DNA from: Thermoleophilia bacterium
GTDB taxonomy: Bacteria > Actinomycetota > Thermoleophilia > Miltoncostaeales > Miltoncostaeaceae
Direction: 5' to 3'
NCBI GenBank assembly: GCA_020848615.1
Contig: JADLHW010000036.1
Span: 1-64,000, forward strand
DNA length: 64,000 nt
The notes beneath the pieces are model-generated. The model did no database searches, was not told the DNA's origin, and worked only from the letters and a program-made list of their open reading frames with translations. Made by a program: the position numbers and the translations under genes. Shown here piece after piece: positions 1 to 8,219 of the stretch. The stretch's first letter is position 1. Each line of letters begins with the position of its first letter.

Positions 1-206
1 CAGGAACCACGGCTTGCGCCTGCCTGGATCTGACTCCAGGTCGCCGTCCATGGCTCCCGGCATCTGACCCTCGCCATCCACAATGGGCTGCTCTGCGCCT
101 GAACGGGATCAGCGTCCACACCGGTACCGAGAGGCGTCTCCTGTGGTGTCGACTCGGATGTCGGGGTGGGATTCGGCGGCTTCTGGCGCTGCAACCTCGC
201 GTGCGG
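1..206. other. Left-edge stretch without a recognisable gene
   Basis: I found no convincing protein here; the short ORFs on the track have no family signature. A small inverted repeat (CCTGGA, 6-nt loop, TCCAGG, about 23-40) is visible but has no T-tract. The stretch lies downstream of the leftward amidase gene, so it may hold the amidase 3' end region. No tRNA-like cloverleaf is apparent. Confidence 0.4.
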
Positions 207-944
207 TCAGCCGCGCAGACCCCTGGCGCGCAGGTCCTCGACGACCGCTCCGGTGATCGCCGCGCCGATGAGCTCGGTGCGGCTCAGGAAGGCGTCGTCG
301 CGGGTCCCGGCGCCGCACTCGATGAGGATGCGGGCCTGCGCGCGGGTGCGGTAGTAGCCGTAGAACCGCATCATCCGGACGTTCCCGTCCCTCGGGACCA
401 CGCCGCCGAACGGCGCGAACGCCCCGAACGCGGTGGTGCGGATGCGGCCGAAGCGCTTCGACAGGCGGTTCGCAAGCGCCCGGGAGCGGCGCTCCACCGC
501 CCGCGACACGGTGGTGGCCTTCCGGTGCCTCGCGGAATCGCCGTACGGGACGGGGCTGGCGGTGCCGCCGCCCTCACCGTGGTACCAGTTCTCGTTCGCC
601 CCGAAGATCGCATGGCCGATGGCCGCCGACCCATCCGGGGTGTCGTGATGGATGCTCACGAACGTCGCGCCCTCCGCGCCCCACGGGGTCACCAGCCCGG
701 GCGTGCGCCGGGCATCGACACCCTTGCTCCGCAGCCGCCGCACGACGCTCGCCGCGACGCGCTCGTTGAACGCCATCTCGGAGCCGAACGGGCCGCTGCC
801 GGCGCCGGTTTGGGCGCGGTAGCCGGGCTCCCGGGGACCCTGGTGGCCCGCCTGGATCCACACCACCGGCGCCTGGGCGGCGGCGGCCGGGACCGCGCCG
901 GCGAGGGCGGCGGCACATGCGAGCAGGGCGATCGGGCGCGGCAC
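207..944 (-). CDS. Secreted N-acetylmuramoyl-L-alanine amidase (Amidase_3 type)
   Basis: Cleaves the amide bond between muramic acid and the stem peptide of peptidoglycan, outside the membrane. Seen: an N-terminal signal peptide (about residues 1-24, IALLACAAALAGAVPAAAAQ), then the zinc-amidase pattern: IQAGHQG, an early Glu in SEMAFNE, SIHHD, and the late catalytic-type Glu in IECGAG. The length, 245 aa, fits a single catalytic domain with no wall-binding repeats. The track ORF runs on to 2234, but only this C-terminal part is real. The GTG at 944 gives the signal peptide and leaves 51 bp to the divergent thrC. Substrate and regulation are unknown; a role in wall turnover is inferred from the family. 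Confidence 0.85.
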   Translation of the reverse strand: MPRPIALLACAAALAGAVPAAAAQAPVVWIQAGHQGPREPGYRAQTGAGSGPFGSEMAFNERVAASVVRRLRSKGVDARRTPGLVTPWGAEGATFVSIHHDTPDGSAAIGHAIFGANENWYHGEGGGTASPVPYGDSARHRKATTVSRAVERRSRALANRLSKRFGRIRTTAFGAFAPFGGVVPRDGNVRMMRFYGYYRTRAQARILIECGAGTRDDAFLSRTELIGAAITGAVVEDLRARGLRG

Positions 945-982
945 GGGGCGGAACGCTAGCGGCGGCCCCCTCCGCGATCCAA

Positions 983-988
983 TAGCCT
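983..988 (+). promoter_or_regulatory. -10 box of thrC (leaderless type)
   Basis: TAGCCT ends 7 nt before the GTG start of thrC and no Shine-Dalgarno is present. Transcription would begin at or next to the start codon. Confidence 0.6.
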
Positions 989-995
989 CGGGGCC

Positions 996-2435
996 GTGAC
1001 GACCTCCCCGCCTCCCGCGCCGCTGCGGTACCTCAGCACCCGCGGCGAAGACGCCGGGCGGCGGTTCAGCGAGATCCTGCTGGAGGGCCTCGCCCCCGAC
1101 GGGGGCCTGTACATGCCCGACCGCTACCCCCGGGTGGACGCCGGAACCCTGCGGTCGTGGCGGTCCCTCAGCTACGCGGAGCTCGCCGAGGCGGTGCTCG
1201 GGCTGTACGTCGACGACATCCCGCCGCGGGACCTGCGGGACATCGTCGCCCGCACCTACACCGCGGAGATCTTCGGCACCGAGGAGATCACGCCGCTGGA
1301 GCCCCTCGGGGACGGGCTGCTGCTGCAGGGGCTCTCCAACGGCCCCACCCTCGCCTTCAAGGACATGGCGATGCAGCTGCTCGGCAACCTGTTCGAGTAC
1401 GAGCTCGGGCGCCGCGGCGAGACGCTGAACATCCTGGGCGCCACCTCCGGCGACACCGGCAGCGCCGCCGAGTACGCCATGCGCGGCAAGGCCGGGATCA
1501 GCGTGTTCATGCTCAGCCCGAACGGGCGCATGAGCCCCTTCCAGCAGGCCCAGATGTTCACGCTGCAGGACCCGAACATCCACAACCTGTGCGTGGAGGG
1601 CGTCTTCGACGACTGCCAGGACATCGTGAAGGCCGTCTCCGGCGACCTGGAGTTCAAGCGCCGCATGCGCATCGGCACCGTGAACTCCATCAACTGGGCC
1701 CGGCTGCTCGCGCAGGTCGTCTACTACGTGCGCGGCTGGCTGCGCGCGACCGACCGCGACGACCAAGAGGTGAGCTTCACCGTCCCCTCCGGCAACTTCG
1801 GGAACATCTGCGCCGGGCACGTCGCCCGCATGATGGGCGTGCCGATCCGCCGCCTGGTGACCGCCACCAACGAGAACGACGTCCTCGACGAGTTCTTCCG
1901 CACCGGCACCTACCGGGTGCGCGGCGCGGCCGAGACCCACGAGACCTCCAGCCCGTCGATGGACATCTCCAAGGCGTCCAACTTCGAGCGGTTCGTCTTC
2001 GACGTCGTGGACCGCGACCCCGGCCGCACCCGGCACCTGTTCGGCCACGCCGTCACCGCCGACGGCGGGTTCACGCTCACCCCCGCGGAGTTCGCGCGCG
2101 GGGCGGCCTTCGGGTTCTCCTCGGGGCGCAGCACCCACGCCGACCGGCTCGCGACGATCGCCGCGGTGCACCGCGGGACCGGCCGGCTCATCGACACCCA
2201 CACCGCCGACGGCGTGCGCGTCGCCCGTGACCACACCGAGCCGGGGGTCCCCATGATCGTGCTGGAGACCGCGCAGGCCGTGAAGTTCGCCGACGTGGTG
2301 CGGGAGGCCACCGGCGTGACCCCGCCCATGCCGGCGCCGCTCGCCGGGATCGAGTCGCTCCCCCGCCGCTGCGAGGTCGTTCCCGCGGACGCCGAGGTGA
2401 TCAAGTCCCGCATCGCCGGGTACGTGAGGCCATGA
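996..2435 (+). CDS. thrC: Threonine synthase
   Basis: PLP enzyme converting O-phosphohomoserine to threonine, the last step of threonine synthesis, in the cytoplasm. Seen: the N-terminal RYLSTRG signature of the longer (E. coli/yeast-like) threonine synthases, the PLP lysine in LAFKDMAMQLLG (about residue 125), and the GATSGDTGSAAEYA phosphate loop. The length, 479 aa, fits this class. The GTG start sits 7 nt after a TAGCCT box, so the mRNA is probably leaderless. The stop overlaps the next gene by ATGA, so the two are probably translationally coupled. Confidence 0.95.
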   Translation: MTTSPPPAPLRYLSTRGEDAGRRFSEILLEGLAPDGGLYMPDRYPRVDAGTLRSWRSLSYAELAEAVLGLYVDDIPPRDLRDIVARTYTAEIFGTEEITPLEPLGDGLLLQGLSNGPTLAFKDMAMQLLGNLFEYELGRRGETLNILGATSGDTGSAAEYAMRGKAGISVFMLSPNGRMSPFQQAQMFTLQDPNIHNLCVEGVFDDCQDIVKAVSGDLEFKRRMRIGTVNSINWARLLAQVVYYVRGWLRATDRDDQEVSFTVPSGNFGNICAGHVARMMGVPIRRLVTATNENDVLDEFFRTGTYRVRGAAETHETSSPSMDISKASNFERFVFDVVDRDPGRTRHLFGHAVTADGGFTLTPAEFARGAAFGFSSGRSTHADRLATIAAVHRGTGRLIDTHTADGVRVARDHTEPGVPMIVLETAQAVKFADVVREATGVTPPMPAPLAGIESLPRRCEVVPADAEVIKSRIAGYVRP

Positions 2436-3526
2436 GCACCTACGCGCACATCGCGGGCCTGCCGGTGCGGGTGGAGGGCTACACCCTGCACGAGCTCACC
2501 CGCCCCACCTCCAGCGGCTTCCAGCGCATCTCGGTCGAGATCCACATGCACGGCGCCGGGCACACCGGCCGCGGCGAGGACGCCTGGTACGAGGAGCCCG
2601 ACATCGCCCGGTTCCTGGAGGCCGGGCAGGCGATCGACCTCGCCCGCGCATCAACCGTCGAGGAGGTGTCCGGGATCCTCGGGGCCAGTGACCTGGTCCC
2701 GGGCGGCGAGAACCCCCTGGGTCCGCTGTTCCGCAGGTGGGGCTTCGAGGCGGCGCTGCTGGACCTCGCCCTGCGGCAGGCCGGCGCGTCCCTCGCCGCG
2801 GCGCTGGACCGCACGGCCCGCCCCGTCGACTACCTCCTCTCGCTGCGCCTGGGCACGCCGTCCACCACCGCGCCGCTCGAGGCCCGCCTGGCCCTGTACC
2901 CGGACCTCACGTTCAAGCTGGACGCCACGAACGACTGGGACCAGGACCTCGTGGACGCCATCACCCGGGTCGCCCCGGGACGCGTGCGGTCGCTGGACTT
3001 CAAGGCGCTCTACACCGGGACGCTGGTGGACACCCGCCCCGATCCGGCGCTGTACGAACGGTGCCTGGCGGCGTGGCCCGATGCCTGGATCGAGGACCCG
3101 CACCTCACCGACCCGGACATCGCGGCGATCCTGGCGCCGCACATGGACCGGGTCACCTGGGACGCGCCGATCCACACGCTGGAGGACGTCACCTCCCTGG
3201 CGCACACGCCGCGGATGGTGAACATCAAGCCATGCCGGTTCGGGAGCCTGCGGGCCCTGATGGCGGTGTACGACCACTGCGAGGCCGCGGGCATCGGCAT
3301 GTACGGCGGCGGGTTCTTCGAGATCGGCGCGGGCCGCGGCCAGATCCAGTATCTCGCGTCCCTGTTCCACCCCGACGCGCCGAACGACGTCGCCCCCCGG
3401 GGCTTCCACTGGCCCTCCCCCGGCCCCGGCATCCCGCCCAGCCCGCTGGCCCCGGCCGCGCACCCCACCGGCTTCGCCTGGGACGACGCCGACCCGCCCC
3501 CGGCCGACCCGGCGGCAACGGCCTAA
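2432..3526 (+). CDS. Enolase-superfamily (muconate cycloisomerase-like) protein of unknown substrate
   Basis: Seen: a barrel of the enolase superfamily with putative metal ligands in order, Asp in FKLDATNDW (about residue 166), Glu in WIEDPH (about 214) and Asp in VTWDAPI (about 238), and a lysine on strand six in VNIKPCRFGS. Members abstract a proton alpha to a carboxylate and then racemise or eliminate. I cannot find a clean KxK motif before the first ligand, so the catalytic base arrangement is uncertain. The gene overlaps thrC by 4 bp, which suggests a job near threonine or amino-acid metabolism, but that is inference. The tail from about residue 330 is Pro/Ala-rich and probably disordered. 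Length 364 aa. Confidence 0.65.
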   Translation: MSTYAHIAGLPVRVEGYTLHELTRPTSSGFQRISVEIHMHGAGHTGRGEDAWYEEPDIARFLEAGQAIDLARASTVEEVSGILGASDLVPGGENPLGPLFRRWGFEAALLDLALRQAGASLAAALDRTARPVDYLLSLRLGTPSTTAPLEARLALYPDLTFKLDATNDWDQDLVDAITRVAPGRVRSLDFKALYTGTLVDTRPDPALYERCLAAWPDAWIEDPHLTDPDIAAILAPHMDRVTWDAPIHTLEDVTSLAHTPRMVNIKPCRFGSLRALMAVYDHCEAAGIGMYGGGFFEIGAGRGQIQYLASLFHPDAPNDVAPRGFHWPSPGPGIPPSPLAPAAHPTGFAWDDADPPPADPAATA

Positions 3527-3593
3527 CCCGCGGATCACGCGAGGTCCGCAACCCATGCGGCCCCACCTCTCCCCAAGCCTCCGCGGGGCGTGG

Positions 3594-3599
3594 TAGCGT
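3594..3599 (+). promoter_or_regulatory. -10 box of the Rpf-like gene
   Basis: TAGCGT lies about 47 nt before the ATG. A transcript starting just after it would carry the hairpin annotated at 3607-3636. Confidence 0.45.
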
Positions 3600-3606
3600 G
3601 CCCGCC

Positions 3607-3636
3607 GGTGCCCTGACGACCCGTCATCCGGGCACC
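3607..3636 (+). promoter_or_regulatory. Stem-loop in the leader of the Rpf-like gene
   Basis: GGTGCCC-TGACG pairs with CGTCA-GGGCACC, giving a 12-bp stem with a 3-nt loop (ACC) and a 3-nt bulge (TCC). It ends 10 nt before the ATG. No T-tract follows, so a translational or stability role is more likely than termination. It is too short to be a ydaO-type riboswitch. Confidence 0.45.
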
Positions 3637-3646
3637 CCCGACACGT

Positions 3647-4705
3647 ATGGCACACGCCGACGACCAACCTCACAGGTTCCGGCCGCACCCCCGCGGAGCC
3701 GCCCTGGCAACGGCCCTCACGGCCGCCACCCTCGCCGGGGCGTTCGCCCTTGCCGTGGTCCCGGCGGGCGGGCAGGGCGGCGGCATCGACGGGCAGCGGG
3801 CCAAGGTCCGCGCGCTCGAGGCCAGCCTGCTGCAGGTGAACGGCGAGGCCGAGGCGGCGGAGCTGGCGTACGGCGCGGCGGACGACACCGTGCGCCGCCT
3901 GGAGCGCCGCATCTCCGACAACGCCGGCCAGCAGAAGGTCGCCGCGACGAACTTCGCGCTGTCCCAGGACCGCCTCGCCCAGCGGCTGCGCCAGATCTAC
4001 GCCCAGAACCCGCCGTCGATGGTCGAGGTGCTGGTGTCCTCCGGCAGCCTCACCTCCGCGGTGGACAGCTACGACATGGTCCGGCGCGTCGCCGACCAGG
4101 ACCGCGACATCATGGAGGGGTTCGCCGCCGCGCGGACGCGCCTCGCCGAGCTGCGCGTGCAACTCGTCGAGGACCGCCAGGAGGCGGGCAAGAACCGTGC
4201 TGAGGCCGGCCGGCGCCTCGCCCAGCTGCGGGCCCTCGCCGGCGAGCGGCAGCGCATCCTCGGCGCCGCCCAGAGCGCGCTGTCGGGCATGGAGGCCGCC
4301 GCCGCCCAGCGCGCGGCGATCGCCGACGCCCAGCGCCGCGCCGCCGCCGCGGCCGCCCCCGGCGCCACGCCCGAGCAGGTGACGGCCTCAAGCGGCCCCG
4401 ACCCGGTGCCCACGTCCCTGGTCCCGGCATCCGGCTCCCAGGGCGCCGCCGCGCCGTCCGGCTCCGGCGACTCGGTGAACGCGCATCTGGCGCGGATCGC
4501 CCAGTGCGAGTCCGGCGGCAACCCCGGGGCCGTCTCCCCCGGCGGCGACTACCGCGGCAAATATCAATTCACCCGCTCCACATGGGCGGCCGTCGGGGGC
4601 TCCGGCGACCCCGCCTCCGCGTCCGAGGCCGAGCAGGACATGCGCGCCCGGATCCTGTACGAACGTGCCGGTCCCGGCCAGTGGCCGGTGTGTTCCGCGG
4701 GCTGA
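3647..4705 (+). CDS. Secreted coiled-coil protein with C-terminal Rpf/transglycosylase-like domain
   Basis: Likely a secreted muralytic enzyme resembling resuscitation-promoting factors. Seen: a signal or anchor segment (about residues 19-40), a long heptad-rich coiled coil (about 48-220), an Ala/Pro/Ser linker, then a 75-aa C-terminal domain with IAQCESGGNP (the Glu is the expected catalytic residue), GKYQFTRSTW, and a closing Cys in GQWPVC that could pair with the first. The coiled coil resembles wall-hydrolase activators of the RipC/CwlO kind. The gene stands alone between the thrC pair and sigA, with its own -10 box and a leader hairpin. There is no clear Shine-Dalgarno. Function is inferred from domains. 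Confidence 0.8.
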   Translation: MAHADDQPHRFRPHPRGAALATALTAATLAGAFALAVVPAGGQGGGIDGQRAKVRALEASLLQVNGEAEAAELAYGAADDTVRRLERRISDNAGQQKVAATNFALSQDRLAQRLRQIYAQNPPSMVEVLVSSGSLTSAVDSYDMVRRVADQDRDIMEGFAAARTRLAELRVQLVEDRQEAGKNRAEAGRRLAQLRALAGERQRILGAAQSALSGMEAAAAQRAAIADAQRRAAAAAAPGATPEQVTASSGPDPVPTSLVPASGSQGAAAPSGSGDSVNAHLARIAQCESGGNPGAVSPGGDYRGKYQFTRSTWAAVGGSGDPASASEAEQDMRARILYERAGPGQWPVCSAG

Positions 4706-4752
4706 TCCCGCCGGAACCCGGGTTCCACAGGCGATTCGGCAGGAATCCACCC

Positions 4753-4781
4753 TTGACGCCGGATCGCAAAGCGCAGATATT
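4753..4781 (+). promoter_or_regulatory. Sigma-70 type promoter of sigA
   Basis: TTGACG, 17-bp spacer, GATATT. This is the only promoter in the window with both a near-consensus -35 and -10. It predicts a leader of about 180 nt before the sigA ATG. The leader includes an inverted repeat CACCGGC/GCCGGTG at about 4873-4891. Confidence 0.7.
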
Positions 4782-4968
4782 GCTCCGGGTCGTTTCACGG
4801 GCGCCCGGCTGAGACCGGTTGAACGACGCCTCGCGCCCGGACCGCCGCCCGACACCGCAACCCCTTCGGACACACCGGCCACTCGCCGGTGCCCCGTGCC
4901 CGCAAATGCGACGTCGTGCGCCCCGGTCATGATCGACCACGTCATCTCGACGTCAGAAACGGAGGCGG

Positions 4969-6051
4969 ATGTCCACGCAGCAACTTGGCGGATTGAAGTA
5001 CGACGGTGAGCTCAGGGCGCTGATCGTCCGCGGGCAGGAGCTGGGCTTCCTCGGCCTGGAGGAGATCGCCGAGGTGCTCGACGGCCTCGGGCTCGACACC
5101 GACGTCGCGGAGGAGGTCTACCAGCAGCTCGAGGAGGCGGGCATCGAACTGCTCGAGCAGTCCGAGGCCCTGCAGCGCGCCGCCGAGGTCGCCGACGAGT
5201 CGGACCGCCCGCGCCGCCCCACCGCCGTGGTGGAGCAGACCACCGACGCCCTCCAGCTCTTCCTGAAGGACATCGGCCGGGTACCGCTGCTCACCGCCGC
5301 CGACGAGGTGCGCCTCGCGAAGCGGATCGAGAACGGCGACCAGGAGGCCAAGCGGCAGATGGTCGAGGCCAACCTGCGCCTCGTCGTCTCCATCGCGAAG
5401 GGCTACCGCGGCCGCGGCCTGCCGTTCCTGGACCTCATCCAGGAGGGCACCCTCGGCCTGGTGCGCGCCGTCGAGAAGTTCGACTGGCGCCGCGGCTTCA
5501 AGTTCTCGACGTACGCCACTTGGTGGATCCGGCAGGCCGTGACCCGCGCCCTCGCGGACAAGGGCCGCACCATCCGCATCCCGGTGCACGTCGTGGAGAA
5601 GCTCAACCAGATCAGCCGCGCGGAGCGGGTCCTCATCGGCCAGCTCGGCCGTGAGCCCACCGTCGAGGAGATCGGCGAGGCCGCCGGCCTGCCCGCCGAC
5701 GAGGTCGAGGAGATCCTGCGCTCCGCCCAGCCCACCGTCTCCCTCGAGAAGCCGGTCGGCGAGGAGGAGGAGTCGGAGCTCGGCCGCTTCCTCGCGGACG
5801 AGACCTCCGTGGCCCCCGAGGTGTCGGCCGAGGTGTCCCTGCGCGAGCAGGCCCTGCGGGACCTCCTGGACCAGCTCTCCTACCGTGAGCGTCGCGTCCT
5901 GGAGCTGCGGTACGGGCTGCGCGGCGAGAAGCCCCGCACGCTCGACGAGCTGGGCCGCATGTTCAACGTCACGCGCGAGCGCATCCGCCAGGTGGAGAGC
6001 CAGTCGCTGCAGAAGCTGGCGAGCCTCCCGGACTCCGCCCGCCTCATGTAG
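4969..6051 (+). CDS. sigA: Primary RNA polymerase sigma factor (RpoD/SigA)
   Basis: Directs RNA polymerase to housekeeping promoters. Seen: a short acidic region 1.1-like N-terminus (about 1-85), region 1.2 ([16 protein letters not shown]), regions 2.1-2.4 with [16 protein letters not shown] and [14 protein letters not shown], region 3 (VHVVEKLN), and region 4 with the -35 binding helix-turn-helix ([18 protein letters not shown]). At 360 aa it is compact for a primary sigma but complete. The ATG follows GGAGG by 3 nt. The gene has its own strong promoter and is closed by two GC-rich hairpins shared with the convergent gene. Confidence 0.95.
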   Translation: MSTQQLGGLKYDGELRALIVRGQELGFLGLEEIAEVLDGLGLDTDVAEEVYQQLEEAGIELLEQSEALQRAAEVADESDRPRRPTAVVEQTTDALQLFLKDIGRVPLLTAADEVRLAKRIENGDQEAKRQMVEANLRLVVSIAKGYRGRGLPFLDLIQEGTLGLVRAVEKFDWRRGFKFSTYATWWIRQAVTRALADKGRTIRIPVHVVEKLNQISRAERVLIGQLGREPTVEEIGEAAGLPADEVEEILRSAQPTVSLEKPVGEEEESELGRFLADETSVAPEVSAEVSLREQALRDLLDQLSYRERRVLELRYGLRGEKPRTLDELGRMFNVTRERIRQVESQSLQKLASLPDSARLM

Positions 6052-6054
6052 TCC

Positions 6055-6074
6055 CGCGCCGCCACGGCGGCGCG
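6055..6074. terminator. GC-rich inverted repeat after sigA
   Basis: CGCGCCGCC, 2 nt, GGCGGCGCG. It begins four bases after the sigA stop, between convergent genes. There is no T-tract, so it is probably part of a bidirectional 3'-end region with the next hairpin. Confidence 0.45.
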
Positions 6075-6088
6075 AGTCAGCACCACAC

Positions 6089-6112
6089 GGGGGCCCGGGA
6101 GACCGGGCCCCC
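6089..6112. terminator. Bidirectional hairpin between sigA and the NMO-like gene
   Basis: GGGGGCCCGG, loop GAGA, CCGGGCCCCC: a 10-bp perfect stem between two convergent genes. It is a good candidate 3'-end structure for both transcripts, although neither side has a U-run. Confidence 0.6.
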
Positions 6113-6129
6113 GGCCGTTGGCGTGCCCG

Positions 6130-7212
6130 TCAGCCCCGCGCGGCGGCGAGCGCGGCCCCGGTGCCCTCCACCAGGTCCCGCACGATCCGGTCGGCCGGCC
6201 GGGGCTCCGCACCGATCGCCGCGGCCTGGCCGGCGAGCATCGTCATGAGGTCCGCCCTGCCCTGCCGCGTCGCCTCGCGCCGCAGGTCCGCCATGAGGGC
6301 GCCCTGCGCGCCCCACCCCAGCGTCCCCGCGTTCGCGGTGACCAGGGCGTCGACGATGCGGTTCCGGATCCAGCGTGCCGGGCGGCCCGTGACGGCGTCG
6401 GTCACCACCGTGTCCTGCGGCAGGGTCTCGCGCAGCGCACGGCGGTACGTGTCGGTGACCCCGCTCTCGGTGGCCGCCAGGAACAGGGTGCCCAGCGACA
6501 CCCCCTGGGCTCCGACCAGCAACGCGGCCGCGATGCCGCGGCCGTCGGCGATGCCGCCGCTGGCGACCACCGGCACGCCGTGCCCCAGCGCGTCCACGAC
6601 CTGCGGCACAAGCGCGAGCGTGCCGGTCTCCGACGCCGTCGCCGCGCCCGGGCCGAACCGGCTGCGGTGGCCCCCGGACTCCGAGCCCTGGGCGATGACC
6701 GCATCCGCCCCCGCGGCGCGCGCGGCGAGGGCGCCGGCCACGCTGGTGGTCATCGCCAGCACGGGGACCCCGGCGGCGCCTGCGACGGGCAGGACGGGCG
6801 CCGGGTCGTGCCAGGTGGTGACCACCCGGGCCCCGGCGTCCAGCGCGGCCTCGAGGAGCACCAACGGCGGGTCCGGCGCCGGCGGCGGGGGCGGGTCGGG
6901 CGGCAGGCCGAGCTCCTCGCGGAACGGGGCGAGCACCTTCAGCATGCGCTCCCGGGTGGTGGTCGCGTCGGTCGCGCCGGCCAGCTGCAGGTTCACGCCC
7001 ACCGGGGCACCGCCGGCGAGCCGCACCGCCGCGCGGGTGGCCTCGGCGGTGGCGTCCGCGGTGGTGCCCGACACGCCCAGCACCCCCAGCCCGCCGGCGC
7101 GGGACACGGCCCCCACCAGCTCCGGGGTGTTCGGGCCGCCGGCCATGCCCGCCAGCAGGATCGCGTGGCGGATGCCCAGCAGGCCGCACAGCGGGGTCTC
7201 GAGGGCGCCCAT
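6130..7212 (-). CDS. Nitronate monooxygenase-like FMN-dependent TIM-barrel enzyme
   Basis: Seen: a 2-nitropropane dioxygenase/nitronate monooxygenase fold: ILLAGMAGGPNTPEL at the N-terminus, AIAQGSESGGH-type segment (VIAQGSESGGHRSR) near the active site, the FMN-phosphate region VVASGGIADGRGIAAALLVGA, and the closing RNRIVDAL segment. The family oxidises alkyl nitronates such as propionate-3-nitronate, or includes FabK-like enoyl reductases; substrate cannot be told from sequence. Length 360 aa. The ATG at 7212 overlaps the yqgE stop by one base (TGATG), so the two genes form an operon. The longer track start at 7347 only extends into yqgE. Confidence 0.8.
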   Translation of the reverse strand: MGALETPLCGLLGIRHAILLAGMAGGPNTPELVGAVSRAGGLGVLGVSGTTADATAEATRAAVRLAGGAPVGVNLQLAGATDATTTRERMLKVLAPFREELGLPPDPPPPPAPDPPLVLLEAALDAGARVVTTWHDPAPVLPVAGAAGVPVLAMTTSVAGALAARAAGADAVIAQGSESGGHRSRFGPGAATASETGTLALVPQVVDALGHGVPVVASGGIADGRGIAAALLVGAQGVSLGTLFLAATESGVTDTYRRALRETLPQDTVVTDAVTGRPARWIRNRIVDALVTANAGTLGWGAQGALMADLRREATRQGRADLMTMLAGQAAAIGAEPRPADRIVRDLVEGTGAALAAARG

Positions 7213-7787
7213 CAGTTCAGGCTCGGGTCCTCGGGCATGCGGGCCAGCAGGCGGAACGCACCGCCCTTGCGGTCCAGCACGCGCCGCCACAGGGCGCCCG
7301 GCTCGTCGGTGAACACATCCGCGGCGTCGGCCTCCACGTCGATCCACGCCCCCTCGGTGATCTCACGCTCCAGCTGCCCCGCCCCCCACCCCGCGTACCC
7401 GCCGAACGCGCGCACCGAACGCACCCGATCGGGCAGGCCCGCGGCGTCCTCGTTGGGATCGACCACCCCCACGCTGCCCACGGTGAGCGTGGCCGCCGAA
7501 TCCGGGTCGGCGAAGTCCGCCATCAGGATCACGGCCTCCGGCTGCACCGGGCCGCCCTGGTGCACCAGCTCGTCGTCCGGCAGGGCGTCGGACAGCGGTG
7601 ACGGCAGGGCGTCACGCGCCGTGATCGCGGTGGGCCGGTTGAGTACCAGCCCCAGCGCCCCGTCGGTGGAGTGCTCCAGCATGAGCACGACCGTGCGGGT
7701 GAAGTTCGGATCCAGCAGCGTCGGCGACGCCACCAGGAGGCGCCCGCGCCGGAAGGCGGGGCCGTCGCTGGGGGGATCGTCCGCCAT
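7212..7787 (-). CDS. YqgE/AlgH family protein (DUF179)
   Basis: Seen: the family hallmark start GRLLVASPTLLDPNFTRTVVLMLEH, then GALGLVLNRPT, the conserved GGPV segment, and FGGYAGWGAGQLEREI near the C-terminus. At 191 aa it is full length. The biochemical role of this widespread family is not established. It is the first gene of a two-gene operon with the nitronate monooxygenase-like gene. A TAGATT box lies 6 nt before the ATG and no Shine-Dalgarno is visible, so the mRNA is probably leaderless. Confidence 0.9.
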   Translation of the reverse strand: MADDPPSDGPAFRRGRLLVASPTLLDPNFTRTVVLMLEHSTDGALGLVLNRPTAITARDALPSPLSDALPDDELVHQGGPVQPEAVILMADFADPDSAATLTVGSVGVVDPNEDAAGLPDRVRSVRAFGGYAGWGAGQLEREITEGAWIDVEADAADVFTDEPGALWRRVLDRKGGAFRLLARMPEDPSLN

Positions 7788-7793
7788 GCCGCC

Positions 7794-7799
7794 AATCTA
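7794..7799 (-). promoter_or_regulatory. -10 box of yqgE (leaderless type)
   Basis: TAGATT on the minus strand, with its 3' end 6 nt from the ATG. Confidence 0.55.
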
Positions 7800-7808
7800 G
7801 TGGACCGG

Positions 7809-7834
7809 GCCGCCGGGTGGCCCCCCACGGCGGC
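7809..7834 (-). terminator. Hairpin after the small helical ORF
   Basis: GCCGCC..GGTGG pairs with CCAC.GGCGGC around a short C-rich loop, with two bulged Gs. It sits directly after the stop of the 108-aa ORF and just upstream of the yqgE promoter. Confidence 0.4.
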
Positions 7835-8161
7835 TCAGGTGCCGAGGATCTCCCGGAGGAACTCCAGGTGCTCGCCCAGTTCCGCGCCGTCCCGCGCCTG
7901 CGCGGCGTCGCAGAGGCCCTGGAACCCCACCGCGGCCACGGGATGCACCTCCCGGCGCACGCGGGTGAAGTAGTCGGCCAGGTGGGCGGCCTGGACACGT
8001 GCCTCGGCCCACCGGTCCGCCGCGGCGAGCAGCTCGATGACGCGCATGCCCGTGGCCGCGAGCTCCCCGTACGAGGGAACGGCACCGGCGGCGGCCGGCG
8101 GCCCGCCCGCGATCAGCGATGCGGCCGACGACCACTCGGCGTCGCCGAGCGCCGCGGCCAT
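7835..8161 (-). CDS. Small helical protein of unknown function
   Basis: I do not recognise this 108-aa protein. It is predicted mostly alpha-helical, with repeated Ala-rich amphipathic stretches (VIELLAAADRWAEARVQAAHLADYF and FLREILGT) and no Cys, signal peptide or membrane span. The spacing is faintly TPR-like. The frame stays open for about 24 codons before the ATG but offers no ATG, GTG or TTG there. It is downstream of a small membrane protein gene on the same strand (58-bp gap), perhaps one transcript. GC-skewed codon use fits a real gene. Confidence 0.5.
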   Translation of the reverse strand: MAAALGDAEWSSAASLIAGGPPAAAGAVPSYGELAATGMRVIELLAAADRWAEARVQAAHLADYFTRVRREVHPVAAVGFQGLCDAAQARDGAELGEHLEFLREILGT

Positions 8162-8219
8162 CGGTGCCAGCGACGCGGCGGCGGCGAGGAGGTCCCCGCC
8201 GCCGCCGGGCGCGTGATGA

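Noticed and set aside
207-2234. 675-aa minus-strand ORF covering the amidase and all of thrC antisense
   Set aside because: Only the C-terminal 245 aa match a family; the rest is the reverse of thrC codons. High GC makes antisense frames open.
3527-3646. ydaO/c-di-AMP riboswitch upstream of the Rpf-like gene
   Set aside because: The gap is only 120 bp and the leader about 45 nt, too short for that riboswitch; only one hairpin is present.
2651-4162. 503-aa minus-strand ORF
   Set aside because: Shadow of the enolase-like and Rpf-like genes; composition is Arg/Gly/His-rich with no domain.
4706-4968. Small RNA or extra gene in the sigA upstream gap
   Set aside because: The region is explained by a consensus promoter, a leader with one inverted repeat, and a Shine-Dalgarno; no family match for an RNA gene.
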